Assembly (NCBI RefSeq): GCF_023373525.1
Contig: NZ_CP097218.1
Location: 1,364,001 to 1,428,000 of the forward strand
DNA: 64,000 bases
DNA from: Brachybacterium kimchii
Lineage (GTDB): Bacteria > Actinomycetota > Actinomycetes > Actinomycetales > Dermabacteraceae
Direction of reading: 5' to 3'
The notes beneath the pieces were generated by a model that did not search any database, was not told the DNA's origin, and saw nothing but the letters and a program-made list of their open reading frames with translations. A program made the position numbers and the translations under genes. Below, in pieces: positions 37,801-46,268 of the stretch; position 1 is the stretch's first letter, and each line of letters opens with the position of its first letter.

Positions 37801-39333
37801 TCAGCCCGTGAACAGTCCGACGGCGGTGATGAGCGTCTTGACGACGCCGTAGGCCAGCGCCGCGACCACGATGAGCGCGAGCACGCCGGCCGCGGCGGTG
37901 TGCGCACCGCTCGCGGACGCCGCCCCGTCGGCGCCGTGCCGGGCGGCGGACGCCTTGGCCGCGGCCTCGCGGTCGTGCTCGGCCTTCTTCGCGACGACCT
38001 CCGGGGCCTCGAAGTGGCGCGGGTCGAGGCGGCGGATCAGGAGGTTCGCGACGAAGCCGACGGCGAGGATGCCGATCATGATGATCAGCGCCAGGCGATA
38101 GAGGCCGAAGCCCTCCTGGCCCGCGCTCTTCTGGTGCTCGACCACGGAGTTCACGATCAGCGGGCCCACGATGCCCGCGGCGGACCACGCCGTGAGCAGG
38201 CGGCCGTGGATCGCGCCCACCTGATACACGCCGAACAGGTCCTTGAGGTACGCGGGCGCCGTGGCGAAGCCGCCCCCGTAGAAGGAGATGATCACGAGCG
38301 CCGAGAGCACGAAGATCGCGAGGGCCTGGGAGCCGATGGTCACCAGCAGCAGGTACAGGAGGATCCCGCCGCCGAGGAACACCAGGTACGTGTTCTTCCG
38401 GCCCAGGTAGTCCGAGGCCGTGGACCACACGAAGCGGCCGCCCATGTTGAAGATCGAGAGCAGCCCCACGAAGCCGCCGGCGGCGACCGCGGTGATGCCG
38501 GCGAAGGACCCCTGGATCATCGGCGAGGCGGACTCGAGGATGCCGATGCCGGCGGTGACGTTGGTGAACAGCGCGATCCACAGCAGCCAGAACTGCGGAG
38601 TGCGCATCGCTCCCCGGACGGAGACGTTGCCCGCCGACTGCATGGGCTTGGCCGTGGCGCGCGAGGCGTCGAATCCGGCCGGCGCCCAGTCGGGATGCGG
38701 GAGGCGGATGACGTACGCGCCGAGGGCGATGACGATCAGGTAGATCACCGCGAGGGTGAGGAAGGTGCCGGTGATGCCGTCGCCGAGATGATCGGCGCCG
38801 CCGCCGTACAGGGCCATCAGCGCGTTCGAGGTGGGGCTCGCGATGAGCGCGCCGCCCCCGAAGCCCATGATCGCCAGCCCTGTCGACAGGCCCGGACGAT
38901 CCGGGAACCACTTCATGAGCGTGGACACCGGCGAGATGTAGCCGATCCCGAGCCCGATGCCGCCGATGACTCCGTAGCCGACGTACACGAGCCAGAGCTG
39001 ACTGGTCGCGACGCCCAGGGTGGCCACGAGGAAGCCCGCCACCCAGAAGGCGCCGGAGACCACCATCGACTTGCGCGGGCCGACCTTCTCGACCCACGCG
39101 CCCGCGATCGCCGAGGAGATGCCGAGCATCGCGATCGCGAGGGAGAAGATCCACCCGGTCGCGACCTCGCCGCTGCCCTCGTCGAAGCCGAAGTGGTCGA
39201 TGAGCGGGGCCTTGAACACGGAGAACGCGTAGACCTGGCCGATGCTCAGGTGGATGGCGAGCGCCGCGGGCGGGATCAGCCAGCGGTTGAACTTCACGGG
39301 CGCGACGATCGCGTCGCGTTCGAGCACGGACAT
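37801..39333 (-). CDS. OFA-type major facilitator superfamily transporter
   Basis: 510 residues with about twelve to thirteen membrane helices. The N-terminus [29 protein letters not shown] and [36 protein letters not shown] match the oxalate/formate antiporter (OFA) subfamily. A cytoplasmic linker of about 40 residues (420-460) and one more C-terminal helix follow the last core helix. The substrate is not deducible; a small carboxylate is likely from the subfamily. The ATG at 39333 has GAGGAG upstream. TAGCGT at 39424-39419 is a possible -10. Monocistronic. Confidence 0.87.
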   Translation of the reverse strand: MSVLERDAIVAPVKFNRWLIPPAALAIHLSIGQVYAFSVFKAPLIDHFGFDEGSGEVATGWIFSLAIAMLGISSAIAGAWVEKVGPRKSMVVSGAFWVAGFLVATLGVATSQLWLVYVGYGVIGGIGLGIGYISPVSTLMKWFPDRPGLSTGLAIMGFGGGALIASPTSNALMALYGGGADHLGDGITGTFLTLAVIYLIVIALGAYVIRLPHPDWAPAGFDASRATAKPMQSAGNVSVRGAMRTPQFWLLWIALFTNVTAGIGILESASPMIQGSFAGITAVAAGGFVGLLSIFNMGGRFVWSTASDYLGRKNTYLVFLGGGILLYLLLVTIGSQALAIFVLSALVIISFYGGGFATAPAYLKDLFGVYQVGAIHGRLLTAWSAAGIVGPLIVNSVVEHQKSAGQEGFGLYRLALIIMIGILAVGFVANLLIRRLDPRHFEAPEVVAKKAEHDREAAAKASAARHGADGAASASGAHTAAAGVLALIVVAALAYGVVKTLITAVGLFTG

Positions 39334-39530
39334 GGCGGGCTCCTCAGCATCGAGCTCGGGGGAAAGGGGCGGGGCGATACCGGTCTCCTGCACAGCATCG
39401 TGAGGACCGGACGTGCAGACGCTACACGGTCGGCGGCGGCGCACGGACCATTCGGGCCGGCGCCGCGGCGACACCTGCCCGAGGCCGTCCGGAGACGGTC
39501 GGGAGAGCTCGGGAACGGTCGGGACATGAC

Positions 39531-39565
39531 GAAGGCCCTGACCGGATGCGCCGGTCAGGGCCTTC
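39531..39565 (-). terminator. 15-bp hairpin ending the minus-strand tRNA cluster
   Basis: Arms 39531-39545 and 39551-39565 pair perfectly around ATGCG, starting 6 nt past the 3' end of tRNA-Val(GAC). Confidence 0.75.
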
Positions 39566-39570
39566 AAGGG

Positions 39571-39642
39571 TGGGCGATACTGGGATCGAACCAGTGACCT
39601 CTTTCGTGTCAGGAAAGCGCGCTACCACTGCGCCAATCGCCC
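39571..39642 (-). tRNA. tRNA-Val(GAC)
   Basis: 72 nt including discriminator A, no encoded CCA. Acceptor stem GGGCGAT/ATCGCCC, anticodon loop CTGACAC (anticodon GAC, complement of 39608-39610), T-loop GGTTCGATCC. Identical to the plus-strand copy at 40361-40432. Confidence 0.95.
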
Positions 39643-39672
39643 TGATCGTCCTCCGCACGGAGGCGGAAGCGG

Positions 39673-39743
39673 AGGTGGGTACGGGATTCGAACCCGTGTA
39701 CACGGCTTTGCAGGCCGTTGCCTCGCCTCTCGGCCAACCCACC
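39673..39743 (-). tRNA. tRNA-Cys(GCA)
   Basis: 71 nt. Acceptor GGTGGGT/ACCCACC, anticodon loop CTGCAAA (anticodon GCA), T-arm GGTTCGAATCC. Second from the end of the minus-strand cluster. Confidence 0.94.
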
Positions 39744-39819
39744 GGACGAGCGACCGACGCGAGGACGGCCCCTCATGAGGAACGGCGCTCCCGACAGTGT
39801 CGGGCGCGCCGCCTCCCGG

Positions 39820-39892
39820 AGCGGACGACGGGACTCGAACCCGCGACCCTCACCTTGGCAAGGTGATGCTCTACCAACTGAGCCACGTCCGC
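39820..39892 (-). tRNA. tRNA-Gly(GCC)
   Basis: 73 nt. Acceptor GCGGACG/CGTCCGC, anticodon loop TTGCCAA (anticodon GCC), T-arm GGTTCGAGTCC. Identical to the plus-strand copy at 40263-40335. Confidence 0.95.
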
Positions 39893-39918
39893 ATGACGAG
39901 GATCCGAGGATCCTGTCG

Positions 39919-39990
39919 TGGGCGATACTGGGATCGAACCAGTGACCTCTTCCGTGTGAAGGAAGCGCGCTACCACTACGCCAATCGCCC
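39919..39990 (-). tRNA. tRNA-Val(CAC)
   Basis: 72 nt. Same acceptor and T-arms as tRNA-Val(GAC) but anticodon loop TTCACAC (anticodon CAC), with a matching change in the anticodon stem. First gene of the minus-strand cluster. Confidence 0.95.
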
Positions 39991-40059
39991 GTCGGGCCGC
40001 CCGTGAGCGAGCCCTCCGACGTCCTCTGCGAGAGCCGGGCTCCCGATCGGACCTGGACG

Positions 40060-40089
40060 AGATTACACCACCGGCGGCGCAGATCCGAA
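40060..40089 (-). promoter_or_regulatory. Promoter of the minus-strand tRNA cluster
   Basis: On the complement TTCGGA (40089-40084) and TAATCT (40065-40060) are spaced 18 nt, about 70 nt before tRNA-Val(CAC). Confidence 0.55.
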
Positions 40090-40168
40090 CGTCAGAGACC
40101 ACTTCGGGCTGTGGCGTGAGCCACCCCGGTCGACGCCCCGCAGGGCTGGTGCCGCGCATCACGTGCAT

Positions 40169-40198
40169 TTGCACACGGCGCGCACCCACCCGTAATGT
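40169..40198 (+). promoter_or_regulatory. Promoter of the plus-strand tRNA pair
   Basis: TTGCAC (40169-40174) and TAATGT (40193-40198) spaced 18 nt. This is the best two-box match in the window, about 65 nt before tRNA-Gly(GCC). Confidence 0.65.
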
Positions 40199-40262
40199 GT
40201 CTCCTCGTCAGCAGGAACCACCCGCTCCGGGGCGATCCGGGAGCGATGGATCCGGCAGATGC

Positions 40263-40335
40263 GCGGACGTGGCTCAGTTGGTAGAGCATCACCTTGCCAA
40301 GGTGAGGGTCGCGGGTTCGAGTCCCGTCGTCCGCT
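40263..40335 (+). tRNA. tRNA-Gly(GCC), second copy
   Basis: 73 nt, identical to the copy at 39820-39892 but on the opposite strand. Same GCC anticodon. Confidence 0.95.
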
Positions 40336-40360
40336 CCGTCCCCTCGCAGCTCGGCTGCAT

Positions 40361-40432
40361 GGGCGATTGGCGCAGTGGTAGCGCGCTTTCCTGACACGAA
40401 AGAGGTCACTGGTTCGATCCCAGTATCGCCCA
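40361..40432 (+). tRNA. tRNA-Val(GAC), second copy
   Basis: 72 nt, identical to 39571-39642 on the opposite strand. It starts 25 bp after tRNA-Gly(GCC) and is followed by a terminator. Confidence 0.95.
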
Positions 40433-40437
40433 CGCTG

Positions 40438-40465
40438 AAGGCCCCGGTCATCGACCGGGGCCTTT
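40438..40465 (+). terminator. Intrinsic terminator after tRNA-Val(GAC)
   Basis: 12-bp perfect stem (40438-40449 with 40453-40464) around ATC, followed by a short T-rich TTTCT stretch. Confidence 0.8.
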
Positions 40466-40508
40466 CTCGTGTCCGCGCCCGGCTCTGGCCAGCTCCCCGC
40501 GCACGTCC

Positions 40509-40514
40509 CACAAT
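40509..40514 (+). promoter_or_regulatory. -10-like box before the epimerase gene
   Basis: CACAAT ends 6 nt before the ATG at 40521. The 6 nt between (GGCCCC) are not a binding site, so a leaderless mRNA is likely. Confidence 0.4.
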
Positions 40515-40520
40515 GGCCCC

Positions 40521-41309
40521 ATGAGCGATGACGCGAAGAAGCGGATCCTGCTGACCGGGGCGACGGGCGGGGTGGGCACGGCGCTGCTCGCCCGGCTCGA
40601 CGACGAGTACGACATCGTCCCGCAGGGTCGGCACGCACGCACCGAAGGGCTGCGCGACCGGCTGCGCATCGCCGACGTGACCGACTACGACCAGGTCCGC
40701 GCGCTGATGGACGGGATCGACGCGGTCGTCCACCTCGCGGGATCGGCCTCCCCCGAGTCCGACTGGGAAGCGGTGCTGGGCCCGAACATCGTGGGCCAGC
40801 GCAACGTGCTGGAGGCGGCGCGGGACGCGGGCGTGCGCCGGGTCGTGCTCGCCTCGTCGAACCATGCGATGGGCGGCTACGACCGCCATGAGCAGTGGCC
40901 CGTGCACAGCGACATGCCGCCCTGGCCGGACTCCCTCTACGGGGTCTCCAAGGTGTTCGGCGAGGCCCTGGGGCGCCACTACCACGACGCCTTCGGCCTC
41001 GAGGTGATCGCCCTGCGCATCGGATGGATGAGCGAGGACCCGCTGTCCACCGACGTGGACCTACTGCGCGCCATGTGGCTCTCCCCGGACGACGCGGCCC
41101 GGGCCGTCCGCAGCGCGCTCGAGGCCGACGTCCCCTTCGGCATCTACTACGCGATCTCCGCCAACCCCAATCGCCGCTGGGACATCACCGACACGATGCT
41201 CGAGCTGGGGTACCGCCCGCAGGACGACTGGACCGCCTTCCCCGGAGCGCACGAGGAGGTCGTCGAGGGCGGGGCCGACAGCCCGGGCAACTGGCCCGAG
41301 GGGTCCTGA
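40521..41309 (+). CDS. NAD-dependent epimerase/dehydratase, uronate-dehydrogenase-like
   Basis: Short extended-SDR enzyme. 262 residues: NAD-binding LLTGATGGVGTAL (10-22), conserved LAGSASPESDW, LASSNHAMGGY and the active-site pair in YGVSKVFGEALGR (Tyr and Lys). The short length and the pattern NIVGQRNVLEAARDAG ... RIGWMSED resemble bacterial uronate dehydrogenases, which oxidise galacturonate or glucuronate. A sugar-nucleotide epimerase is less likely because the C-terminal domain is small. It lies 62 bp upstream of glgX on the same strand. Confidence 0.8.
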   Translation: MSDDAKKRILLTGATGGVGTALLARLDDEYDIVPQGRHARTEGLRDRLRIADVTDYDQVRALMDGIDAVVHLAGSASPESDWEAVLGPNIVGQRNVLEAARDAGVRRVVLASSNHAMGGYDRHEQWPVHSDMPPWPDSLYGVSKVFGEALGRHYHDAFGLEVIALRIGWMSEDPLSTDVDLLRAMWLSPDDAARAVRSALEADVPFGIYYAISANPNRRWDITDTMLELGYRPQDDWTAFPGAHEEVVEGGADSPGNWPEGS

Positions 41310-41359
41310 GAGCGCCGTCGGCCCCCGCCGCGCCCCGTCCGGCCCCAGGCGGGCCCGGG

Positions 41360-41365
41360 TACTGT
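41360..41365 (+). promoter_or_regulatory. -10 box TACTGT before glgX
   Basis: TACTGT ends 6 nt before the glgX ATG at 41372, with no Shine-Dalgarno between them. Placement fits a leaderless transcript. Confidence 0.5.
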
Positions 41366-41371
41366 GCACAC

Positions 41372-43645
41372 ATGCAGATCTGGACGGGACAGCCGTACCC
41401 CCTCGGCGCGACCTTCGACGGCGGCGGCACCAACTTCGCCCTGTTCTCCGAGGCGGCCGAGCGGGTCGAGCTGTGCCTGTTCGACGAGGACGGCACCGAG
41501 ACCCGCGTGCAGGTCACCGAGGTCGACGCGTTCGTCTGGCACGTCTACCTTCCGGCGGTCCAGCCCGGCCAGCGCTACGGCTACCGCGTCCACGGCCCCT
41601 ACGATCCCGCCGCCGGCCAGCGCTGCGACCCGTCCAAGCTGCTGCTGGACCCGTACGCGAAGGCGATCAGCGGGATGGCCACGAACCATCCCTCGCTCTT
41701 CTCCTACGACTTCGAGGATCCCGAGCAGCGCAACGAGGAGGACTCGGCGCCGCACACGATGCTGGGGATCGTGGTGTCCCCCTACTTCGACTGGGGCAGC
41801 GACCACTCCCCCGGCCACGAGTACCACGACACCGTCATCTACGAGGCGCACGTCAAGGGCCTGACGATGCAGCACCCGGGGATCGACGAGTCCATCCGCG
41901 GCACCTACGTGGCGATGGGCCACCCCGAGATCATCCGCCACCTGCAGTCGCTCGGCGTGACCGCCGTGGAGCTGATGCCCGTGCACCAGTTCGTCCAGGA
42001 CGGCCACCTCGTCGAGAAGGGCCTGCGCAACTACTGGGGCTACAACACGATCGGCTTCTTCGCCCCGCACAACGAGTACTCCTACGCGGGGGACGCCGGC
42101 CAGCAGGTCCAGGAGTTCAAGACCATGGTCAAGAACCTCCACGCCGCCGGCATCGAGGTGATCCTCGACGTCGTCTACAACCACACCGCCGAGGGCAACG
42201 ACAAGGGACCCACCCTCTCCTTCCGCGGCATCGACAACGCCTCCTACTACCGGCTCGTCGAGGACGACAAGGCCCACTACTACGACACCACGGGCACGGG
42301 GAACTCCCTGCTCATGCGCACCCCGCACGTGCTGCAGCTGATCATGGACTCGCTGCGCTACTGGGTCAGCGAGATGCACGTGGACGGCTTCCGCTTCGAC
42401 CTCGCCTCGACGCTCGCCCGCGAGCTGCACGAGGTGGATCGGCTCTCCGCCTTCTTCGACATCATCCAGCAGGACCCGATCATCTCCCAGGTCAAGCTCA
42501 TCGCCGAGCCCTGGGACCTCGGCGAGGGCGGATACCAGGTGGGAGGCTTCCCGCCCCTGTGGTCGGAGTGGAACGGCCGCTACCGCGACACCGTGCGCGA
42601 CGCGGGCCGCAGCGAGCCGGGCGTGCTGCCGGACTTCTCCTCGCGCCTCGCGGGCTCCTCAGACCTGTACCAGCACACGGGCCGCACCCCGATCGCCTCC
42701 GTCAACTTCGTCACCGCGCACGACGGCTTCACCCTGCGCGACCTCGTCTCCTTCAACGAGCGCCACAACGAGGCCAACGGCGAGGGCGGAAACGACGGCG
42801 AGAGCCACAACCGCTCCTGGAACTCGGGGGCCGAGGGTCCGACGGAGGACCTCGCCATCACCTCGCTGCGCCTGCGCCGCGCGAAGAACTTCATGGCGAC
42901 CCTGCTGGTCAGCCAGGGCGTGCCGATGATCCTCCACGGCGACGAGATGGGCCGCACCCAGCAGGGCAACAACAACACCTACTGCCAGGACGACGAGATC
43001 TCGTGGGTCGACTGGGACCTCGACGACGACCAGCAGGACATGCTCGACTTCACCCGGCACATGATCGCCCTGCGCCGGGCGCACCCGATCTTCCGGCGCC
43101 GGCGCTTCCTGGGCGGCCAGAACCCCTGCGAGGGCGATGAGTCGCTGCCGGACGTGGTCTGGCTCGCGACCGACGGCACCGAGATGACGCAGGAGCAGTG
43201 GGACGACCCGCAGAACAAGTGCGTGGACGTGTTCCTCAACGGCTCCGCGATCCCCGAGCCGGACACCCGCGGCGAGCGCATCATCGACGACTCCGCGCTG
43301 CTCATGTTCAACTGGGCGGGCAACGACGTGGACTTCCGCGTCCCGCCCGAGGAGTTCGGCGCCGCCTGGTACGTCGCCTCGGGCACGGCCCACCAGCTCG
43401 ATCTGGGCGAGAGGCTCGAGCCCGGGCAGACGATCACGCGCCCCGCCCACTCCGTGCTGATCCTGGGACGGCACCCCGCCGAGCCCGCGGCGGACGAGAC
43501 CGGCGGTGCGCAGGCCGAGGAGCAGGACGGGTCCTCGGAGGCCGCCCTGCCGCCGCGCGCACCGGCGTACACGAGCGCGTCCTCGCAGTCCCCCGGCCCG
43601 CTCGCCGCGCCGCGGATCACGAGCGCCTCGCATCCGCGGCGCTGA
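41372..43645 (+). CDS. glgX: Glycogen debranching enzyme (isoamylase type)
   Basis: Hydrolyses alpha-1,6 branches of glycogen to release linear maltodextrins. 757 residues from the ATG at 41372; the frame is open much further upstream. CBM48 domain (about 8-95), then GH13_11 catalytic barrel with nucleophile Asp343 (VDGFRFDLAS), acid Glu379 (LIAEPWD) and Asp451 (TAHDGFT), plus a C-terminal beta domain. The last 60 residues are Ala/Pro/Glu-rich. Followed by treY and treZ, so it likely acts as TreX, supplying linear glucans for trehalose synthesis. Confidence 0.95.
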   Translation: MQIWTGQPYPLGATFDGGGTNFALFSEAAERVELCLFDEDGTETRVQVTEVDAFVWHVYLPAVQPGQRYGYRVHGPYDPAAGQRCDPSKLLLDPYAKAISGMATNHPSLFSYDFEDPEQRNEEDSAPHTMLGIVVSPYFDWGSDHSPGHEYHDTVIYEAHVKGLTMQHPGIDESIRGTYVAMGHPEIIRHLQSLGVTAVELMPVHQFVQDGHLVEKGLRNYWGYNTIGFFAPHNEYSYAGDAGQQVQEFKTMVKNLHAAGIEVILDVVYNHTAEGNDKGPTLSFRGIDNASYYRLVEDDKAHYYDTTGTGNSLLMRTPHVLQLIMDSLRYWVSEMHVDGFRFDLASTLARELHEVDRLSAFFDIIQQDPIISQVKLIAEPWDLGEGGYQVGGFPPLWSEWNGRYRDTVRDAGRSEPGVLPDFSSRLAGSSDLYQHTGRTPIASVNFVTAHDGFTLRDLVSFNERHNEANGEGGNDGESHNRSWNSGAEGPTEDLAITSLRLRRAKNFMATLLVSQGVPMILHGDEMGRTQQGNNNTYCQDDEISWVDWDLDDDQQDMLDFTRHMIALRRAHPIFRRRRFLGGQNPCEGDESLPDVVWLATDGTEMTQEQWDDPQNKCVDVFLNGSAIPEPDTRGERIIDDSALLMFNWAGNDVDFRVPPEEFGAAWYVASGTAHQLDLGERLEPGQTITRPAHSVLILGRHPAEPAADETGGAQAEEQDGSSEAALPPRAPAYTSASSQSPGPLAAPRITSASHPRR

Positions 43646-43703
43646 CCCCTTCGGCCCACCGCGGTCCCGCCCCGGTCCCGACCCGCGAAGGAGCACGCAG
43701 CAC

Positions 43704-46268
43704 ATGGTCACCCTCCCCGCCCCCTCCCGGATCGTCCCCACCAGCACGTACCGGCTGCAGCTGCACGCGGGCTTCACGTGCGACGACGCCGCCGCGATCG
43801 TCCCCTACCTCGCCGACCTCGGGGTGGGCCACGTGTTCTGCTCCCCGGTGCTGCAGGCGGCCCCCGGCTCCACCCACGGCTACGACGTCGTGGACCACAC
43901 GCGGATCGGCCAGGAGATCGGCGGGATCGACGCCCTGCGCAGACTGGCCGCCGCCGTCCACGCCCACGGCATGGGCCTGATCGTCGACGTCGTCCCCAAC
44001 CACATGGCGATCCCCACGCCCGTCTGGCACAACCGCGCCCTGTGGTCGGTGCTGCGCGAGGGCCCCGCCTCGCCCTTCGCCGACTGGTTCGACGTGGACA
44101 TCACCGCCCAGAACTCGATCCTCATGCCCGTGCTGGGGCGCCCCATCGGCCAGGTCCTCGCCGACGGCGAGATCGAGGTGTCGCGCGCCGACGTGCCCCA
44201 GCGCGACGGCGGCACGCGCGAGGAGAGCGTGGTGCGCTACTACGACCACGTGCTGCCGATCGCTCCGGGCACCGAGGACCTGGGGCTCGTCGACCTGCTC
44301 GAGCGCCAGTGGTACCGACTGGCCTACTGGAAGGTCGCCGACGACGAGCTGAACTACCGGCGCTTCTTCGACGTCGACACCCTCGCGGCCGTGCGCGTGG
44401 AGCTGCCCGAGGTGTTCACCGCGACCCACGCGCTGCTCCTGCAGCTGCAGTCGGAGGGCGTCGTCGACGGCTACCGGATCGACCATCCCGACGGCCTCGC
44501 CGATCCGCGCGGCTACCTGCGCGACCTGCATGAGGCCTCCGGCGGCGCCTGGACCGCGGTGGAGAAGATCCTCGAGGGCGACGAGCAGCTGCCCGGCGAC
44601 TTCCCGTGCGACGGCACGACCGGGTACGACGCCCTGTGGCGCGTGGGCGGCCTCTTCCACGACCCGCGCGGGGCCCTGGGGCTCACGCACGTCTGGCAGC
44701 GCACCACGGGGGACCTGCGTCCGTTCGAGGAGATCGCCGCCGAGTCCACGGCGCTGATCATCTCCACGAGCCTGTGGGCGGAGGTCGAGCGCCTCACGGA
44801 CCTCGTCCACCGCATCTGCGCGGAGGACATCCGCCTGCGCGACACGACGCGCCGCCAGATCCAGCGGGTGCTGGTCGCGATGCTCGCCTCGATGGACCGC
44901 TATCGCGCCTACATCGTCCCCGGTGAGAGCACGAGCGGTGCGGAGCGCGCGGTGCTCGAGGCGGCCGCCTCCCGCGCCCGCGGCCTCCTGGGCGAGGACG
45001 CGGACCTGCGGGCCGCACTCGAGGTGGTGCTCGCGCTCGTGTGCGGCGACGAGGTGGGCAGCGCCGGCCGGACGGCGGACGCGGACCGCGCCGAGCTGAT
45101 CATCCGCTTCGCGCAGACCTGCGGGCCCGTGCACGCCAAGGGCCTGGAGGACACCGCCTTCTACCGCTATCCGCGGTTCCTGCCGGTCACCGAGGTGGGG
45201 GCGGATCCCGACCGCATCGGCGTCGAGCCCGACGACCTCCACGACCACTGCGCGACGATGGTGCACACGCGCCCGGACTCCATGACCACCCTCTCCACGC
45301 ACGACACCAAGCGCAGCGAGGACGTGCGCGCCCGTCTCTCCGTGCTCACCGAGGTCCCCCACGAGTGGGGCCTCGCGGTGCTCGACCTCGAACGGGCGGT
45401 CGCCGCGCACATCGGTGACCGGGTGGACGGGGCCCTGCGCCTGCTGCTGTGGCAGACGCTGCTGGGGACCTGGGACCTGCCGGGCGGGAGCAGCGAGCGG
45501 ATCGACGAGGACCGGCTGATCGGCTACCTCGAGAAGGCCATGCGCGAGGCGAAGACCCGCACGACCTGGACGGACCAGGACTCCGAGTACGAGGACCAGG
45601 TCCGGGAGCTGGGGCGCGCGGCCCTCGACTCCTCCGAGGTCGCGTCGATCCTCGAGGACCTCACCCGCAGGACGCTCGGCGCGCAGCGTGCGGCGATCCT
45701 CGGCCAGAAGCTCGTGCAGCTGACCATGCCGGGAGTGCCCGACGTCTACCAGGGGTGCGAGTCCATCGACCTCTCCCTCGTCGACCCCGACAACCGCCGC
45801 GAGGTCGATCACGCCGGCCACGAGGCGCGGCTCGCCCGCATGCGCGAGGGCGCGCGGCCCGACGGCGTGGCCGACGAGAAGCTCTGGCTCACCCATCGCG
45901 CGCTGCGCCTGCGCCGCGAGCGTCCCGAGCTCTTCCGCGGGCGCTCCGCCGTCTACCGCCCGGTGCCGACGTCGACCGCGCACGCGGTGGCCTTCGGCCG
46001 CGCCCTCGAGGACGGCCCCCTCGAGGTGGTCACGGTGGTCACCCGCCTCGCGCACGGCCTCGCCCAGCGAGGCGGCTTCGGCGACGCCGTCCTCGTGCTG
46101 CCCGAGGGCCGCTGGCGCGATCTGCTGAGCGGCCGGGAGACGGACGGCGGCCAGGTGCGCCTGGCGGCTCTGCTCGAGGACTGGCCGGCGGCGCTGCTGG
46201 TGAGGACCGACGGGACGTCCGGGCAGGACGACATCGAGGACGAAGACGAGGACGAGGGGAACGCATGA
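43704..46268 (+). CDS. treY: Maltooligosyl trehalose synthase
   Basis: Converts the reducing-end linkage of maltodextrins from alpha-1,4 to alpha,alpha-1,1. 854 residues from the ATG at 43704, with GAAGGAG about 11 nt upstream. GH13_26 features: STYRLQLHAGFT near the N-terminus, IVDVVPNHMA, nucleophile Asp260 (VDGYRIDHPDGL), probable acid Glu287 (VEKIL) and later TLSTHDTKRSEDVRARL. VPDVYQGCE lies near the C-terminal third. The tail is acidic. The stop overlaps the treZ ATG (ATGA). Confidence 0.95.
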   Translation: MVTLPAPSRIVPTSTYRLQLHAGFTCDDAAAIVPYLADLGVGHVFCSPVLQAAPGSTHGYDVVDHTRIGQEIGGIDALRRLAAAVHAHGMGLIVDVVPNHMAIPTPVWHNRALWSVLREGPASPFADWFDVDITAQNSILMPVLGRPIGQVLADGEIEVSRADVPQRDGGTREESVVRYYDHVLPIAPGTEDLGLVDLLERQWYRLAYWKVADDELNYRRFFDVDTLAAVRVELPEVFTATHALLLQLQSEGVVDGYRIDHPDGLADPRGYLRDLHEASGGAWTAVEKILEGDEQLPGDFPCDGTTGYDALWRVGGLFHDPRGALGLTHVWQRTTGDLRPFEEIAAESTALIISTSLWAEVERLTDLVHRICAEDIRLRDTTRRQIQRVLVAMLASMDRYRAYIVPGESTSGAERAVLEAAASRARGLLGEDADLRAALEVVLALVCGDEVGSAGRTADADRAELIIRFAQTCGPVHAKGLEDTAFYRYPRFLPVTEVGADPDRIGVEPDDLHDHCATMVHTRPDSMTTLSTHDTKRSEDVRARLSVLTEVPHEWGLAVLDLERAVAAHIGDRVDGALRLLLWQTLLGTWDLPGGSSERIDEDRLIGYLEKAMREAKTRTTWTDQDSEYEDQVRELGRAALDSSEVASILEDLTRRTLGAQRAAILGQKLVQLTMPGVPDVYQGCESIDLSLVDPDNRREVDHAGHEARLARMREGARPDGVADEKLWLTHRALRLRRERPELFRGRSAVYRPVPTSTAHAVAFGRALEDGPLEVVTVVTRLAHGLAQRGGFGDAVLVLPEGRWRDLLSGRETDGGQVRLAALLEDWPAALLVRTDGTSGQDDIEDEDEDEGNA

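Noticed and set aside
39422-40394. Several open frames of 70-300 codons across the tRNA region on both strands
   Set aside because: They read through tRNA genes and have no ribosome-binding site or recognisable domain.
39571-40432. tRNA cluster as an integration site of a genomic island
   Set aside because: No integrase, no direct repeat of a tRNA 3' end and no change of base composition beside it; flanking genes look native.
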